Below, one piece after another: positions 11,401 through 22,755 of a DNA stretch of 64,000 bases. Each line of letters starts with the position of its first letter. The first letter of the stretch is position 1. This DNA comes from Symsagittifera roscoffensis. Its lineage: Eukaryota; Xenacoelomorpha; Acoela; Convolutidae. The translations under genes were made by a program, and so were the position numbers. Below the pieces are notes generated by a model. It searched no databases. It saw only the letters and a program-made list of their open reading frames with translations, and had not been told where the DNA came from. Location: assembly GCF_963678635.1 (NCBI RefSeq), contig NC_087070.1:36771109-36835108 (forward strand). Reading direction: 5' to 3'.

Positions 11401-14400
11401 TCCGAGCAGTTTCTCATATTTCAGATCGAATTTTGTAGGAATTGCAATTTCAAACAATATATATCTTGCAGTCTGAAGTGATTACTAATAATTCTCTGAA
11501 GATTCAAGTTTTTGTTTGATCAATTTGCTGCAATTGATGTTGCTTACTGCATAAATTTTGGTAATAAGATCTATAATTTTTTCTCTATTTTCAATATTTT
11601 ACATATTTTCACATATTTCAATTAATATAGAACCGGCAATGAACCCATTATCCCTTACAGAACAAAACTAATATAACACAAAAAATAAGCGCTTATTCAG
11701 AAATATTTTAACAGCGCGTCAATACGAAACAGTTCAAAATCAAAACTTGAAAAAAAATTTTTTTTATTAATAAGCTCCATCGTTTGAACTAGTGAAAACA
11801 GTCTCTAAGTTTCCAAGTTGAAGTGAAAACCCTGTTCCAACTGGAATGAATTCCTTACGGATAACAAAGTAAACAAACTTTTAGACTTGCTCAGTACACC
11901 AAGAAAACTGCCAACAGGTTTAAAAAACTCAAATAGATAATTTGTTGATGGGCCAAGAAAAATGTTAAACGCTATCCTAATCTATCAACCTAATTTTCTT
12001 ATAAACGTCAGCAAAATCTTCCTTCCAGCACGTGAATTCATTCAACCACTAACTTATAGGTTGCTATGTAATCAAGTAATCAATTAATTTTAGTTTAAAC
12101 ATTGAGAATTTTTTCTCACCCATCATCAAAGAACTAACAAAAAAATTTCCGCTCTGAGACACATGTGGGCGTACCTCCTTTAGATTCAATTGTGCTATCC
12201 CAGGCATTAAAATAGTTGGCGTAGATTGTAATTTTTAAAATTGACTGTCCACAAGGAAACTGCCTTGAAATTGCCTTGAAACTGCCTTGAATGACGAAAA
12301 CATTCAAGTTTTTAATGAAATAAGACTTAAAACAATTGGGGTCAAAAACTAACCTCACTCAAAAATTGAGAATCTGGCCCTTTACAAAGACTTGAAAACG
12401 AAATTATGGCTCTAATTCCTTATCACCCACCAGCATATTTTTATAGGTAATTTTCCTACTCACAGTGTTCAGTTGCTTCAAAAATTGGCATACGGATTGA
12501 TAAGACCATAACAGACATATTCGATTTTCATACTCAACTTTGTAAAACCACTCGCTACACCATAAAAGTGATGCTTATATGAGGTGGGGGGAGTTGAATT
12601 AATTATGGATGAGGGTGGGTGGGGCTGAACTAACTTATCCCCACCTGAGAGCTGAGGGCGGCCTTGAAGATGGATCCGGAGAAAGTGGCCATGGAATTGA
12701 TTCCAGACAGCTGCTGAGACAGAGACATGAAACATGCCAGGATGAGGGGCTTGCGCAGAGATCTAAACACAACAGACATGGCTTTTAGGCAGGCAACCAG
12801 ATTTTGGAACTCTTTTCCAGTTTCCCAACCCTCTCGAAAGATAACAAATTAATTTATTAAATTTTGTTCATACGTCAATTTGCATGTGAGAAAGATTGTC
12901 TCTTTTCCAGTTTGCCACCCGGGTTAAGTTGACAGGAAACATTATCGCTGATTCAGAGTTATAAGTTTTGTTGAAAAACTAATGGCTAATTCAGGCATAT
13001 CCCATTTTTATGAAATTTTTAGCGATGGCTCAGGGGTATTTCATGGCTAATTTTCCCAGCAATAATCAAGGATAATTTAGCCATGAAAAATCCCCGAAAC
13101 AGCGCTGAAAAAAAATTAAAATTTCGAATGAGATTCAAAGTTTTGTCACGTGTCGTTTCAAAGTTCAAAAATTTCATATTTAGCATCAAAGTAAAACAAT
13201 TGTTGCTACCAACTGCTGAAAACAACCGTGAAACGCAATTTTTTTTTGCAAAAATGTAGAAATGTGTAAGCTTTAGTGGTTAAAAAAATGAACAACTAAA
13301 TATACCGGAAACGCGGCAATTTTTGGTAAAAAATATTGAAAAAATTTTTTTTTTTTTAAATTAAAAAGTGATGCATCACCCCACAGCTAAAAATAAGCGC
13401 AAAACAAACTCGAAACGTAGTTTTTTTTGCGAAAATGTAGAAATGTGTAGAATTTTTGTGGCAAAAATTAATGAGCAACTGAATTTACCGGAAACGCGGC
13501 AATTTTTGGTAAAAATTATTTAAAAAATCTTTTTTATAAAGAAGTGATACATCCCCCCATTCCCCATAGTTAAAAATAAGCGCAAAACAACCTAAGAACG
13601 AGTTTTTTTTTCGCGAAAATGTAGAAATGTGTAAGCTTTGGCGGTTTAAATTAATGAGCAATTAAAAATACCGGGAACGCGGCAATTTTTGGTAAAAAAT
13701 ATTGAAAAAAAAACTTTTTTTTTAAATAAAAAAGTGATGCATCACCCCACAGCTAAAAATAAGCGCAAAACAAACTCGAAACGCAGTTTTTTTTTGCGAA
13801 AATGTAGAAATGTGTAAGCTTTGGTGGTTAAGTTTAATTAGCAACTAAATTTCACGGAAACGCGACAATTTTTGGTGAAAAATATTTAAAAAAAATCTTT
13901 TTTTAATAAAAAAAAGATGCATTCCCCCACAGCTAAAAATGAGCGCAAAACAACCTAGAAATGAAACTTTTTCTCCGCAAAAAAGTAGAAATATGTAGGA
14001 TTTTTGTGGCTAAAATTAATGAACAACTGAATTTACCGGAAACGCGGCAATTTTTGGTAAACATTATTTAAAAAATCTTTTTTATAAAGAAGTGTTACAT
14101 CCCCCCATTCCCCATACTTAAAAATAAGCACAAAACAACCTGAGAACGCAGTTATTTTTTTTCGCGAAAATGTAGAAATGTGTAAGTTTTGGCGGTTTAA
14201 ATTAATGAGCAATTAAAAATACCGGGAACGCGGCAATTTTTGGTAAAAAATATTTAAAAAAAAAACTTTTTTTTTAAATAAAAAAGTGATGCATCACCCC
14301 ACAGCTAAAAATAAGCGCAAAACAAACTCGAAACGCAGTTTTTTTGCGAAAATGTAGAAATGTGTAAGCTTTAGTGGTTAAAAAAATGAGCAACTAAATA

Positions 14401-17400
14401 TACCGGAAACGCGGCAATTTTTGGTAAAAAATATAAAAAATCTTTTTTTTTTATAAAAAAAAAGATGCATCCCCGCACAGCTAAAAATGAGCGCAAAACA
14501 ACCTAAAAATGAAAATTTTTCTCCGCAAAAAAGTAGAAATGAGTAGTTTTTTGTGGTTAAAATTAATGAGCAACTGAATTTACCGGAAACGCGGCAATTT
14601 TTGGTAAAAATTTTTGAAAAAAAAGTCTTTTTTTTTTATAAAAAAGTGATGCCTTGTAATTTTTAAAATTGTTAAATTTTTTTTCGCGAAAATGTAGAAA
14701 TAGTATGCATGCATTATAGTGCTGCGGTTGTTTTTAAATTTCACATTATAGGGCTGCGTATGCATGGAATGTATTTATGCTCGCAATGCATGTATGCTTG
14801 CAATGCATGTATGCTTGCAATATATGTATGCATGCATTGTATGTATGCATTATAGCGCTGCGGTTTTTTCAAACTTAATCGCGGTAAACAAATGACCAGT
14901 TCAAGTACAAAATTGTGACCTAATCTTTGTGACCTATTGTGACCTATTCTACAGTTTGTCCCAGTTTAGGGTAAATTCAGATCTTGTTTGATTCTCAATC
15001 TTTTTACGTCCTCTTTATATACCATTATCAGCCAGAATATCGTCAACCAGAATCTACTATGAACCAACAATCATCTGCATTCAACTACAGCCTTCCGGTG
15101 ATTTAAAAAAAAACACTTTTGGTAAAAATTATGTGATGTATTTTTTGATGAACTAAATATAATGTTCAAATATTTGCTATAAATTTAGAATCTGAATAAA
15201 TAACTGGCACAATTTAATTGTTTTTTTTTCAGATTTTTTCGCTTTTGTTTTTTTTCCGATCTGTGGTCGGATGTTTTGTTGTCATGCAGTGATAGCTGTA
15301 AAATGAACAATCAATCAAGCGTTTGATGAATTACTCCATCTGTTTTTTTTCCATTTTCTATAATACGGAATGCCGCAAAAAAAATCATGAACAATTTCTA
15401 GTTTTGAAAATGGAATTTTTTTTTTAGATTTCCAGCGGATTAAAAACATTGCCGGTTGATCCAATTTTTGCAAGTTGGGTAAATGTTATGTATGGAATGT
15501 AGGTATGCAATGTATGTTTGTATGTGTGTGGCTATTCAGGAATTTTCCAGGAATGAGATATCCCTGATTCATAGGTCTTCAGGGTTATTGCAGTGAAAAT
15601 CTATCCTTGATTTGTGGATGATTTATGGCTGATTCATACCTGAAAATTTAGCGCTATTTCGCTGCGATATCTCTGAATTAGCAATAATTTTTCCTGTTAA
15701 CTCAACCCGGGCACCCTCTCGTCAAATTACAAAACAAAGTTGTTCAAAAATTGTTAACACGGCATTTTACGTGCTAGAAATGTTAAAATTTGTTCACCTG
15801 TTCACTTTGATGTTTTAACGCAATTTATATTTTCATGTGTTGAATTTCAGAAAAAAATAAGCGGGGACTGGAAGAGAGCCGAAATTTTGTTCAATTGTTC
15901 ACACTGACACATTTTGTTACATCTTAAATCATAAAAAGTCATTTTGAATGAGCTTTCATTGATCCATTTTCAGAAAAAACCAAAGAGGGGTACTATTATA
16001 AGTTTTTTGTAAAATTCTTCGCAAACTTTGCTACAATTTCTGCATTATTCTCCACCTATTCGGAATCTGAACCTACTCAGTTTTTGCCCTTCCCAACCCC
16101 ACAGTTTACCAAGCCCACGTCTAAGTCCCAGTTCACCACACCGACACCGAAGTCTTCACCTACCTCGCACTTATCATTTATCGCTTGGGGGGGGGGGGGT
16201 GCGCGCGGGGATGGTAGTTTGAGCGCGGGGTTCGTGCAGATATAAAACAAATTTTTTTTACCTTATGCACTTTTTTAAAACTGGTGTAATTGATGTATTA
16301 CTTTTATTCTTCCAATGCAACTTCGATCTCATAATATTTGAAAATTCATGAATCTCCTTATTTTGCAATCGGTCATTTAGACTTTAATGGCCTGGATTCT
16401 TTCGCCTAATTTGAGATTTCCTCAGCATAGAGGACGCCACCGTCGCCTGCTTCGAATCGTCGAGCGGTGCGAATGGTCGCTTTTAATAAATGCGACAAAT
16501 CGTCGACTGCGTGCGGTGAATTTCCCCGAGCCTCGCTGCGCAAATCAGAGATCGACCGGAATGGTAACTCAAAAAAACTTGTAATATTTCAACACTAAAA
16601 AAATATACTAAAAATGCTATGCGTAATGGAGTGTCGCTTCAATTTCCTAGCACTAATCTGAAAAATCAACCAGGGTGTTCTAAAATTTCAGTGACTCATT
16701 TTTGAGTGACCAGAAAAAAAGTAAATGTTTTTGAAGATATTATACGGTCGTTTGTGACGATGAACAATTTTCACACCTGATGAGGAAGAAGTCTTTGAGA
16801 GTCCTTGTCGGTTCCGACTTGAGTTTCTTGTCCTCGTCAATGATCTCGTGCATCTCTGCCGCTAAGTCACATCCATCGCCCCTCAATCGGCGCAACTCAC
16901 TTTCACACAGGACTGCATTACCCTGAAAAATCTAATATTGTCCCCTAATCTTACTTCACTTTGTCACTTTCAACTTAATTCTGCTGAGTTTTTTGTCCTG
17001 ACCCCTGAAAGTGGGGGAGAACAATGCATTTGGGTGTAAGGAAGTTTTTTAAACGTTAAATATATCTTCGCTGCGTCGATCAACATTTAGAAGGTTCCCA
17101 AAAATTTTGTCAGTGTCAAGAAAAATTTTTATTTCCCAAACATTTACAAAACAATATCCGATTAAATGGTATAAAAACCTGCTCGTATTCCATCGAAGTG
17201 GCCCTAATAAATCCAAAAGAAAATCAAGAGGTAGATGAAAACTCTTAAATGTTTTCATGTTCTCATTTCTCATTTTTTGACAAAATGTTTTCGTTATTTT
17301 CCATATTTCTGGGAAACAAATTCTGGAAAGTTTTTACCTGCTTGATCAAAATAAACCGAGGACTTTCGGGACATAGAGATAGAAGAATACATTGCAGACA

Positions 17401-20400
17401 TCCAAAACCGAGTAGAACATCAAACAAAAAGGGCCACCGATTTTCAGTTCCGAGACAGATTTCACAGCCGAGAAGTGACGCGAGAAGAGTACCGAACACG
17501 ACTGCCAGTTGGAACATTAGTCCGATGCCGCCTCGGATTTTATTCGGGGCTATTTCGGAGAGATACATGGGACACACGACACAAGCAGCGCCGTCTTTGA
17601 AACCTAAATTGGAATTATAATTTAAAAATATCGTTTTCGTTTTTGGCGTTCATTTTTGTACGAGGTTTTCTACAAGAAGTGTTACAACTATTAGATTAAG
17701 TGGTTGAGTGTTGCAAATAATTTTTTGTCAGCTTGACCTTAAAACTTGGTCCTCAATTAGAAAATAAGAAGAATAAATGGTCGTTCCAAAAATTCTATGT
17801 GTCAAATTTAACAATAAGTTTGACTCGTCCAATTACTTTGACAATAACTTGGACTAACCATTGATGACTCGTCCAGCTATAAACAATTGATACCGATTAA
17901 ATCCCGCTTCGGAGCAGACAACTTGATACAGTCCCCCAACCACCAGAAGTATGTTCAGATAAAGAAGCGAAGACTTCCTTCCAATCCTCTCTGCAATCCA
18001 GGAGCCAAACAGACAGCCTAAAGGAGCTCCTAGACAGTAACTGGCAACTGTGAGGTTCCACATGAAGTTGAGATTGTCAGGCTTGAAAGGGGTGTCGTGT
18101 TCGCGTAAGTGGGACTGATTAAAGAAGTTCTTGATTATATCCTAAACAGAAATACAAGCATAATAATAAGAGTTTGTGGTTGCTGTGTTAATGAAACGGA
18201 AGTTTATTATGTAGCTCTGTTCACAAGGTCAAAAACGATATCAGTTTTATTTTTTTATCATCTTTTTTTTCCAGAATTTTCAGAAGTTAGATTAAATTTA
18301 TGAGCGGAACTTGCGCCTATATATTGAATGTCTTTGAGAAAAAAGATGATAAATAGCTAAAAATTGACATTTTTAAAAGTCTTATTGAAAAATGATTTTT
18401 TGATACTTAAAAGCGTGCAATAAAAAAAATTGTGCAATATCTTGTGAGATAATCTTCATTCTCTTTGATCCACTAGGGTTTTTCGATTGTGTTTCATACA
18501 TTAAAAAAAATTGTGCAGATCATTTCGGTGCATCTCGATATGCATCTAAATCTACATTTTTATTAAGTCAAAACAACATTAAAAAGCTAAACAAATTCAG
18601 AAAGTTTTAAAGTGACCTGAATGTTTTAAATTACAGTAGACATGGAAAATATATAACAAGACTGCTAGTATCAGGGCAAAGCCCTGATAGTTCCGACTGC
18701 CTTTAATTATTCTCGAATAGTTTTTAGTAAATTGAATAATGGCAAAACTATAAGTTAATAAAACCAATAGCTGCCTCAGCTCATTTTGGAACGGTCCTGT
18801 AGAGCGGAATAAAAAAAACTAGCCGTTTTAGCCATGTTCATAGCAGGTTTCTATAGTGATGTGCACAATCGGCTGGCCCCATGCAGATCAAGAGATGAAT
18901 TATCCTAAAGCCCAGAGTTTTTTTTAAAATGGTCTGAATAAAAAAACTACCGCGAGCATAATCACTTTCTTCGAAGTTTTAATCTGAGATATAAATGTGT
19001 GAAGCGAGACAGTTTTGAATGGATTGCAACAACATCGCCACCAAAAATGCATCAATTAAGTTATAGATAAAGTATAGCGCTAATGGTTGCATCTAGACAG
19101 CTGCTCATATCCAGCTGTTGCGGCAAGCATTCGAACATTTATGTTAACTGTATTGTGCCCAAATCCAGTTATCAGTTCTTTTTGTTGCTTGCTTTTTTGT
19201 GAAGACATTTCCATCAATAATGAGCGTTCGTTTGTTTCGTTGAGAGTTTCCCCACGTAGTTTGACTCATAGTAACTATGTTTTACGTTTGCAGACAAAAG
19301 ATTAAGCCATTTCGCGAAATAAAAAAATATTCTGTGTTTATTCTGTTTCAAAAGCGTTGATATCGGAATATTGTCAAAACTTTGCGTTCAATTGACAACA
19401 ACTTTGGCTCAGATGATTTTTGAGATTAAGATGCAGCCATATTGAATTAGCTTGTATTCTTATCACGAAACAAGTTGAGTTTACCATTAACACTTGCTGG
19501 TCCAAAACTTTACTCGATTTGATCATCAAATAAATAAATAGAAGAATTATTTATGGGAGAAAACGGCATAAGACAAGTTGCCATATGGGGCAAGTTGGCA
19601 TTTTACAAACTTTTATTGGGGTATTTTAGTATGCGGCAAGTTAGCATAAGTCTATTTGTCCTGGGGTATATAGTCTTGACACCAGCGCTAATACAATCGA
19701 CTAATAAAAGTCTTTTGTGAGGTTATTTTTGTGATGATTAGAAACAAAAACTTAGACAATGAGATGATATGATAAATACGCATGTTTAATCAAATTTATA
19801 GGTTTGATAGAAAAAACAAAATAAAAAGTAAAACAAAAAGGCGGAAACGAACCAGTGTTGGGGCTGCATTGCCAGATTTTTTCTCTTTTATCACTTCTTT
19901 TTCAAGTTTTTATGTTTCACTTTTTTCAAGTTTTTCTTTTATCACTTCAAATTCAACGAGTTCAAATTAATTCAACATAATCATTAGGAACACAATGTTT
20001 CTGATCAGAAAAATTTCTAATAGTTGTTCAAGTGACAATATCACATAATATGTTTCAGAAAACCTTCAATACTAGATTTATTACAGTGATCTCTTCCGAT
20101 TCACTTTTTGCTTCGATGTTTCCCAAATTCCGTTATATGGACAAAAAATAGCTTAAGAGGGTTAAAGATGGTTTTTGGTACCTAGATTCAGGATTCAAGG
20201 GTGGATTTAGGGTGGGGCGGGGATGGGGAGGATGTCTTTTTTTCCTCAGAGATTCGACATCCTGCCAACCCAAAGGGTCCCCTTTTGTACTATTTTGGGT
20301 TATCCATTTTTAGCTGATGAACCTAAAAATTTTTCAAAAGGAGTCTTTGTCGCCAATATACACTAAATTTTAGGGAGGAGCGCGCGCCAAAAAACCGCGG

Positions 20401-21148
20401 TTTTTTGGTGAACATTTTCGAAAAAGTGCCTGAAACCGCTATTTTTGGCCTATTTCTCCACAGTTTTGCCGCCTGCTGCGCGGAAAATTTGGACAAAACA
20501 CGGTCTTTATAGTGCTTTGGGAGAGCTCGGAAAATCATTTTGGTCGACCTAAAAAAAGTTGGACAAAATTTTCCAAAATATTTTGAAAATCCGCCCCCCC
20601 CCCTCGAGAAAACTCTAGATCCGCCCCTTCTTAGATTTTTGGTGTAGTCAATAAAAGAAACTTTTCTTGGTTTAGTTAGGCAATTAAACAACGCGCGTTG
20701 ATTGCTGCATTTGAAGTGGGTAATGTGCATGGCTCTTAACACAAGTGGTTCTAATCTCACTGCAGTTCCGGACGGCGGGTTCCCAATGTCATCCGACTCC
20801 TCTAAGTGGGAAAAGCTACGGTAAAATGAATGACATTCCTTACCACTAGATGTCTCAGCAGTTAGTAAGGCTAGGGGTCGAAACAAAAATCCTTTTTTTA
20901 CAGTTGTTATACAACGTGCAACTTACCTCAGGCGTGTTCAGGACTCCATTGTTATATCCCATAGGCAAGGCTGCACCAATCACAGCACTGAAAGCAGACA
21001 GACACAAAGTTGGGGTCCAAGAGCCCTCCTGCGCCCCTTTTCTCGGCCCAGTTTGTTTGCCTGAATCCTTCGAGTCTTTCAAGTTGTTAATCAAAAACTG
21101 GCCTTCATCATTGCTCTGCATCGAGCATGAAAACGAACGTTTTGGCAT
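8034..21148 (-). CDS. Facilitative sugar transporter, SLC2A/GLUT-like (seven exons)
   Basis: Joined on the minus strand, the exons 21148-20927, 18141-17859, 17603-17338, 16922-16777, 12762-12645, 9380-9257 and 8461-8034 total 1587 nt, exactly 529 codons including TGA. All junctions are GT-AG and all phases match. The 528-aa product has the marks of a 12-TM major facilitator sugar porter: GRK at 128-130, PESPR at 247-251, QQLSGIN at 322-328, DRAGRK at 376-381, GPSCVPW at 442-448 and PETKG at 513-517. Length and motif order fit GLUT proteins, and QLS in TM7 resembles class I members. Expected role: passive hexose uptake at the plasma membrane. The usual FYYST-like segment after QQLSGIN is MATFSGS here, so the substrate should not be assumed. 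The introns carry satellites and small transposons. Confidence 0.93.
8462..9256 (-). other. Transporter intron 6
   Basis: 795 bp. Holds a degraded GGCTC-type miniature transposon at 9030-9246; nothing else recognised. A stretch near 8665 (GGGAAACTGGAAACTGGC) resembles a terminal inverted repeat of that group. Confidence 0.7.
9030..9246 (+). mobile_element. Degraded miniature transposon, GGCTCTTTTTCC family
   Basis: GGCTCTTGGTCCTTTTTCC at the left, then a TATGAAGACCAAATTTGTTT block shared with 56362-56460 and, inverted, with 12425-12605 and 56630-56806. The right end (GTGGGGAAAAAGAAA) is a worn inverse of the left end. Confidence 0.6.
9257..9380 (-). CDS. Sugar transporter exon 6
   Basis: 124 nt between acceptor TTGATAG and donor GTACAA. 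Encodes TM8 and the VDRAGRK motif of the 8-9 loop, phase 0 to phase 1. A degraded miniature transposon ends about 10 bases beyond its donor site. Confidence 0.92.
9861..11789 (+). repeat. Tandem repeat, 674-bp unit, three copies (first one shortened)
   Basis: Units are 9861-10440 (580 bp, missing about 95 bp after CGGAGTCAAAAATT), 10441-11114 (674 bp) and 11115-11789 (675 bp). Each starts TAATAAAAACCACAAAG or near it and ends AAGCTCCATCGTTTGAAC. Differences between the two full copies are few (single substitutions, poly-A length), so the duplication is recent. It lies wholly inside transporter intron 5. No ORF or transposon ends seen. Confidence 0.93.
12425..12605 (-). mobile_element. Degraded miniature transposon, GGCTCTTTTTCC family
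   Basis: Shares GACATATTCG, CTTTGTAAAACCACTCG-TACACCATAAAA and GAGGTGGGGGGAG with 56630-56806 in the same orientation. Its ends are eroded. It lies just beyond the donor of transporter exon 5. Confidence 0.55.
12645..12762 (-). CDS. Sugar transporter exon 5 (QQLSGIN)
   Basis: 118 nt between acceptor TGTTTAG and donor GTGGGG. Completes Arg306 and carries TM7 with QQLSGIN, a motif that lines the sugar path in GLUTs. Ends in phase 0 at ALSSQ. Confidence 0.92.
12918..15711 (+). mobile_element. Inverted-repeat element bounded by CCCGGGTT ends, containing a satellite
   Basis: The first 47 bases (CCCGGGTTAAGTTGACAGGA onward) and the inverse of the last 47 (CCCGGGTTGAGTTAACAGGA onward) agree at about 40 positions. 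The flanks suggest a 2-3 bp duplication (CA or CAC). No transposase reading frame is present; the centre is the 182-bp satellite plus short GCAATGCATGTATGCTT-like repeats (14700-14860). It is a non-autonomous DNA transposon of unassigned superfamily. Confidence 0.65.
13229..14705 (+). repeat. Satellite, about 182-bp monomer in three-monomer higher-order units
   Basis: The box ATGTAGAAATGTGTA or a variant recurs at 13255, 13435, 13619, 13802, 13983, 14170, 14352, 14531 and 14692, i.e. eight spaces of 161-187 bp. Monomers 2, 5 and 8 share a GTGG-motif variant and 3 and 6 share GGCGGTTTAAATTAATGAGC, at distances of 548-551 bp; 1, 4 and 7 form the third type. The array is AT-rich with poly-T blocks and repeated GGAAACGCGGCAATTTTTGG. 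Confidence 0.9.
16777..16922 (-). CDS. Sugar transporter exon 4 (central cytoplasmic loop)
   Basis: No separate long ORF marks this exon. It reads GNAVLCESELRRLRGDGCDL onward to LKDFFLIR between acceptor TTTTTCAG and donor GTGTGA (phase 2). The charged helical content matches the TM6-7 intracellular loop of GLUTs. Confidence 0.9.
17338..17603 (-). CDS. Sugar transporter exon 3
   Basis: Acceptor AATTTAG, completing Gly169, then CPMYLSEIAP (the family motif of the TM4-5 loop), TM5-6 and PESPRFILIKQ. Donor GTAAAA in phase 0. The intron before it is only 255 bp. Confidence 0.93.
17859..18141 (-). CDS. Sugar transporter exon 2
   Basis: Acceptor TGTTTAG, phase 0 start at DIIKNFFNQ. Encodes the first external loop, TM2 and TM3 with ERIGRKSSLL (the cytoplasmic loop 2-3 motif), ending in AGRVIN with donor GTTAGT in phase 1. 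Confidence 0.92.
18640..19060 (+). repeat. Dispersed repeat with an ATCAGGGC-AAGCCCTGAT hairpin
   Basis: AAGACTGCTAGTATCAGGGC followed by AAAGCCCTGATAG is a short perfect hairpin. Related sequence lies at 33470-33510 (inverse), 33740-33800 and 48100-48130, and a following block (GGTCTGAATAAAAA, CGCGAGCAT) recurs near 48290. Limits are approximate. Confidence 0.5.
20189..20629 (-). mobile_element. hAT-like miniature transposon, CAGGGGCGGATC family, copy 3
   Basis: Inverse orientation: right end CTCGAGAAAACTCTAGATCCG then CCCCTT, left end CAGGATTCAAGGGTGGATTTAGGG. The flanking octamers CCTAGATT (20181-20188) and CTTAGATT (20630-20637) differ at one base, so an 8-bp target duplication is likely. 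The interior contains the shared CAAA-GGCGCGCGCTCC block in inverse. Confidence 0.75.
20927..21148 (-). CDS. Sugar transporter exon 1 (start codon)
   Basis: Encodes residues 1-74: a hydrophilic N-terminus of about 45 residues, then TM1 (PTLCLSAFSAVIGAALPMGY) ending at NTPE. The donor GTAAGT follows in phase 0. ATG at 21148 has AAAA before it and gives a normal GLUT N-terminus. An in-frame ATG at 21205 would add 19 residues and is less likely. Confidence 0.88.
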
Positions 21149-22381
21149 TTTTGAAGAAACAGTTAAGTTTCTATTGCAATTTTTATAAACAAAAAAGAGC
21201 TCCAAAAAAGTTAGCTAGAGAAAAGCAAAAAAATTTGCAAAATAAAAGTCAAGTTGGTCTTAAGGTTCAATTAAGAATAGAATACAGGATTTGAACCGAA
21301 TGGAATGTAATCAGTTTAAACGGTGTGTCCAGTTTAAATTGGTCACCATTGGTAAATTTAATTCGATAGGTTGACTTCAATACTTATTTGTTTCGTTTTC
21401 TCTAAAGATGTCAAGGGTGCACTTAAATAAACGGACATCGAAGTTTGCCGGAGAATTTGACAGCCAGCTGTTTTATTGTTGGCTAATTGCAAGTGCAAAA
21501 TAGGCTTTATTTGTGGTTCAAAAGTGCGTTGGGGAGCGACAAAATATGGATTTATTAAATAATTTGAGGGATAAATTCGTTGATTTGTCACCAAAGAAAA
21601 GAAAGTATCTTCAAATCAACCCGTAAACTAGATACTTAAAATCTAAAATAATTTTTGGACAATTATCAGTCATAATCTTATCTTTGACTAATGAAACAAA
21701 TTTCCAAAGAAACAAAGATAGCACTAGCACGCTGCACAAGTAGTACAAAAATTCAGACCGCAATGATTGAATTCAACAATTCAAAAGTAAGAAAAACGTT
21801 TTTAACAAAAAACGAGAAATTTTTTTCTTCAATTTTTTTTCTTTTTCCACCTAAATTCTTGTTATTTTAACATCCAAAATTTACGTTAAAAATCCTTTAA
21901 AAGTAAAAAAAAATTGCACTAGAATTGAACTCAGAGTTCAGTTTGTGATCGTATCATTTATAAATTTAATTTCATACTTTCATAAATCTTAACTCGGAAA
22001 ACTTCCACACGAATTTTTTTATTTGTTAACTGAGGCATTTTTTTTATTTATTCTGAATCCGAATCGCAATTAATAGGACTCTGTTTTGACATCACACTTG
22101 ACCCTATGCAAGTTTACTTTAAGTACCTAAAATTAGGCGGAAAAGCCTTCGTCATCGTTCCTTCTAATCATTTCGTGAATTGTTAGAACAAAAATGAAAA
22201 TGTGCATTAAAAGATGTTCGAAGGCAACAAAAATTTGAAGCCGTATTAACTATTTATGACTGGAAAACATTATATTTAACGGCTTTGAGCTGTCCAACCA
22301 GAATTGTTTTCAAGCAAAGAGAACAAACTTAATGTGCAATAGCAGATAGACGTGCAAGCATTACAGATTGTTACGACAAAA
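21149..22381. other. Upstream region of the sugar transporter, no gene seen
   Basis: AT-rich sequence 5' of the transporter. Promoter and any 5' UTR exons would lie here, but no core promoter motif is convincing. No repeats recognised. Confidence 0.5.
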
Positions 22382-22755
22382 AGTATCATGGCAAACCTAT
22401 TAGAAAGAGTAACATTTTTATAGGTTTATAGGTTTTTTTGCTGTTTGCTTGGAGCAAACGCGATGACTTGATGGCCAGTAATTAGCTTTTAATTAGCCCA
22501 AAATCTCAATGAACTCATATAAACAATGTTTCAGTTCTTAAGATTATGTTGATTTATCCACTCGAGGTACGAACTGTATTGAGGAAGCTGCAGTTACAAA
22601 CCTAAAAAAATTATTTTCATGGTTCTTTTCTGAGCCAATAATTGTTGGTTCTATCCGCAGGCAACGAAAACGGATCAAGATTGGCCTCCAAGCGCCTTGT
22701 TTTCTCCTGGGCCTCCAAGCGCCTTGTTTTCTCCTCACAAAGTGAGAAAAATATG
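22382..22755 (-). repeat. Dispersed repeat, inverse copy of 7108-7415
   Basis: Aligns by eye with 7108-7415 in opposite orientation. This copy contains an extra tandem duplication of about 28 bp (GGGCCTCCAAGCGCCTTG, twice near 22680-22735). Class unknown. Confidence 0.65.

Larger units (their letters stand above)
9381..12644 (-). other. Transporter intron 5
   Basis: 3264 bp. About 60 percent of it is the 674-bp tandem repeat at 9861-11789. A miniature-transposon copy lies at 12425-12605. The remainder shows no gene. Confidence 0.75.
12898..15880 (+). mobile_element. GGCTCTTTTCCAG-type miniature transposon, split by a later insertion
   Basis: The left end GTCTCTTTTCCAGTTTGCC (12898-12916) and the right end GGGGACTGGAAGAGAGCC (to 15880) are inverse copies of each other and match the intact elements at 49204, 57905 and 58234. 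The flanks GAAAGATT and GAAATTTT agree at 6 of 8 positions, suggesting an old 8-bp target duplication. The 2.8-kb element 12918-15711 interrupts it. A second partial copy lies immediately to the left (about 12806-12897). Confidence 0.65.
12763..16776 (-). other. Transporter intron 4
   Basis: 4014 bp, dominated by nested repeats: a miniature transposon (ends 12898 and 15880) split by an inverted-repeat element (12918-15711) that itself contains a satellite (13229-14705). A G13 run lies at 16187-16199. The G+C-rich patch 16430-16560 has no supported gene. Confidence 0.8.
18142..20926 (-). other. Transporter intron 1
   Basis: 2785 bp. Contains a dispersed hairpin repeat (18640-19060) and a CAGGGGCGGATC-family transposon (20189-20629). 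The rest is AT-rich sequence in which I see no gene. Confidence 0.75.

Noticed and set aside
16028-16584. Two plus-strand frames in transporter intron 4
   Set aside because: No recognisable domain or splice logic, and the first runs through a G13 tract.
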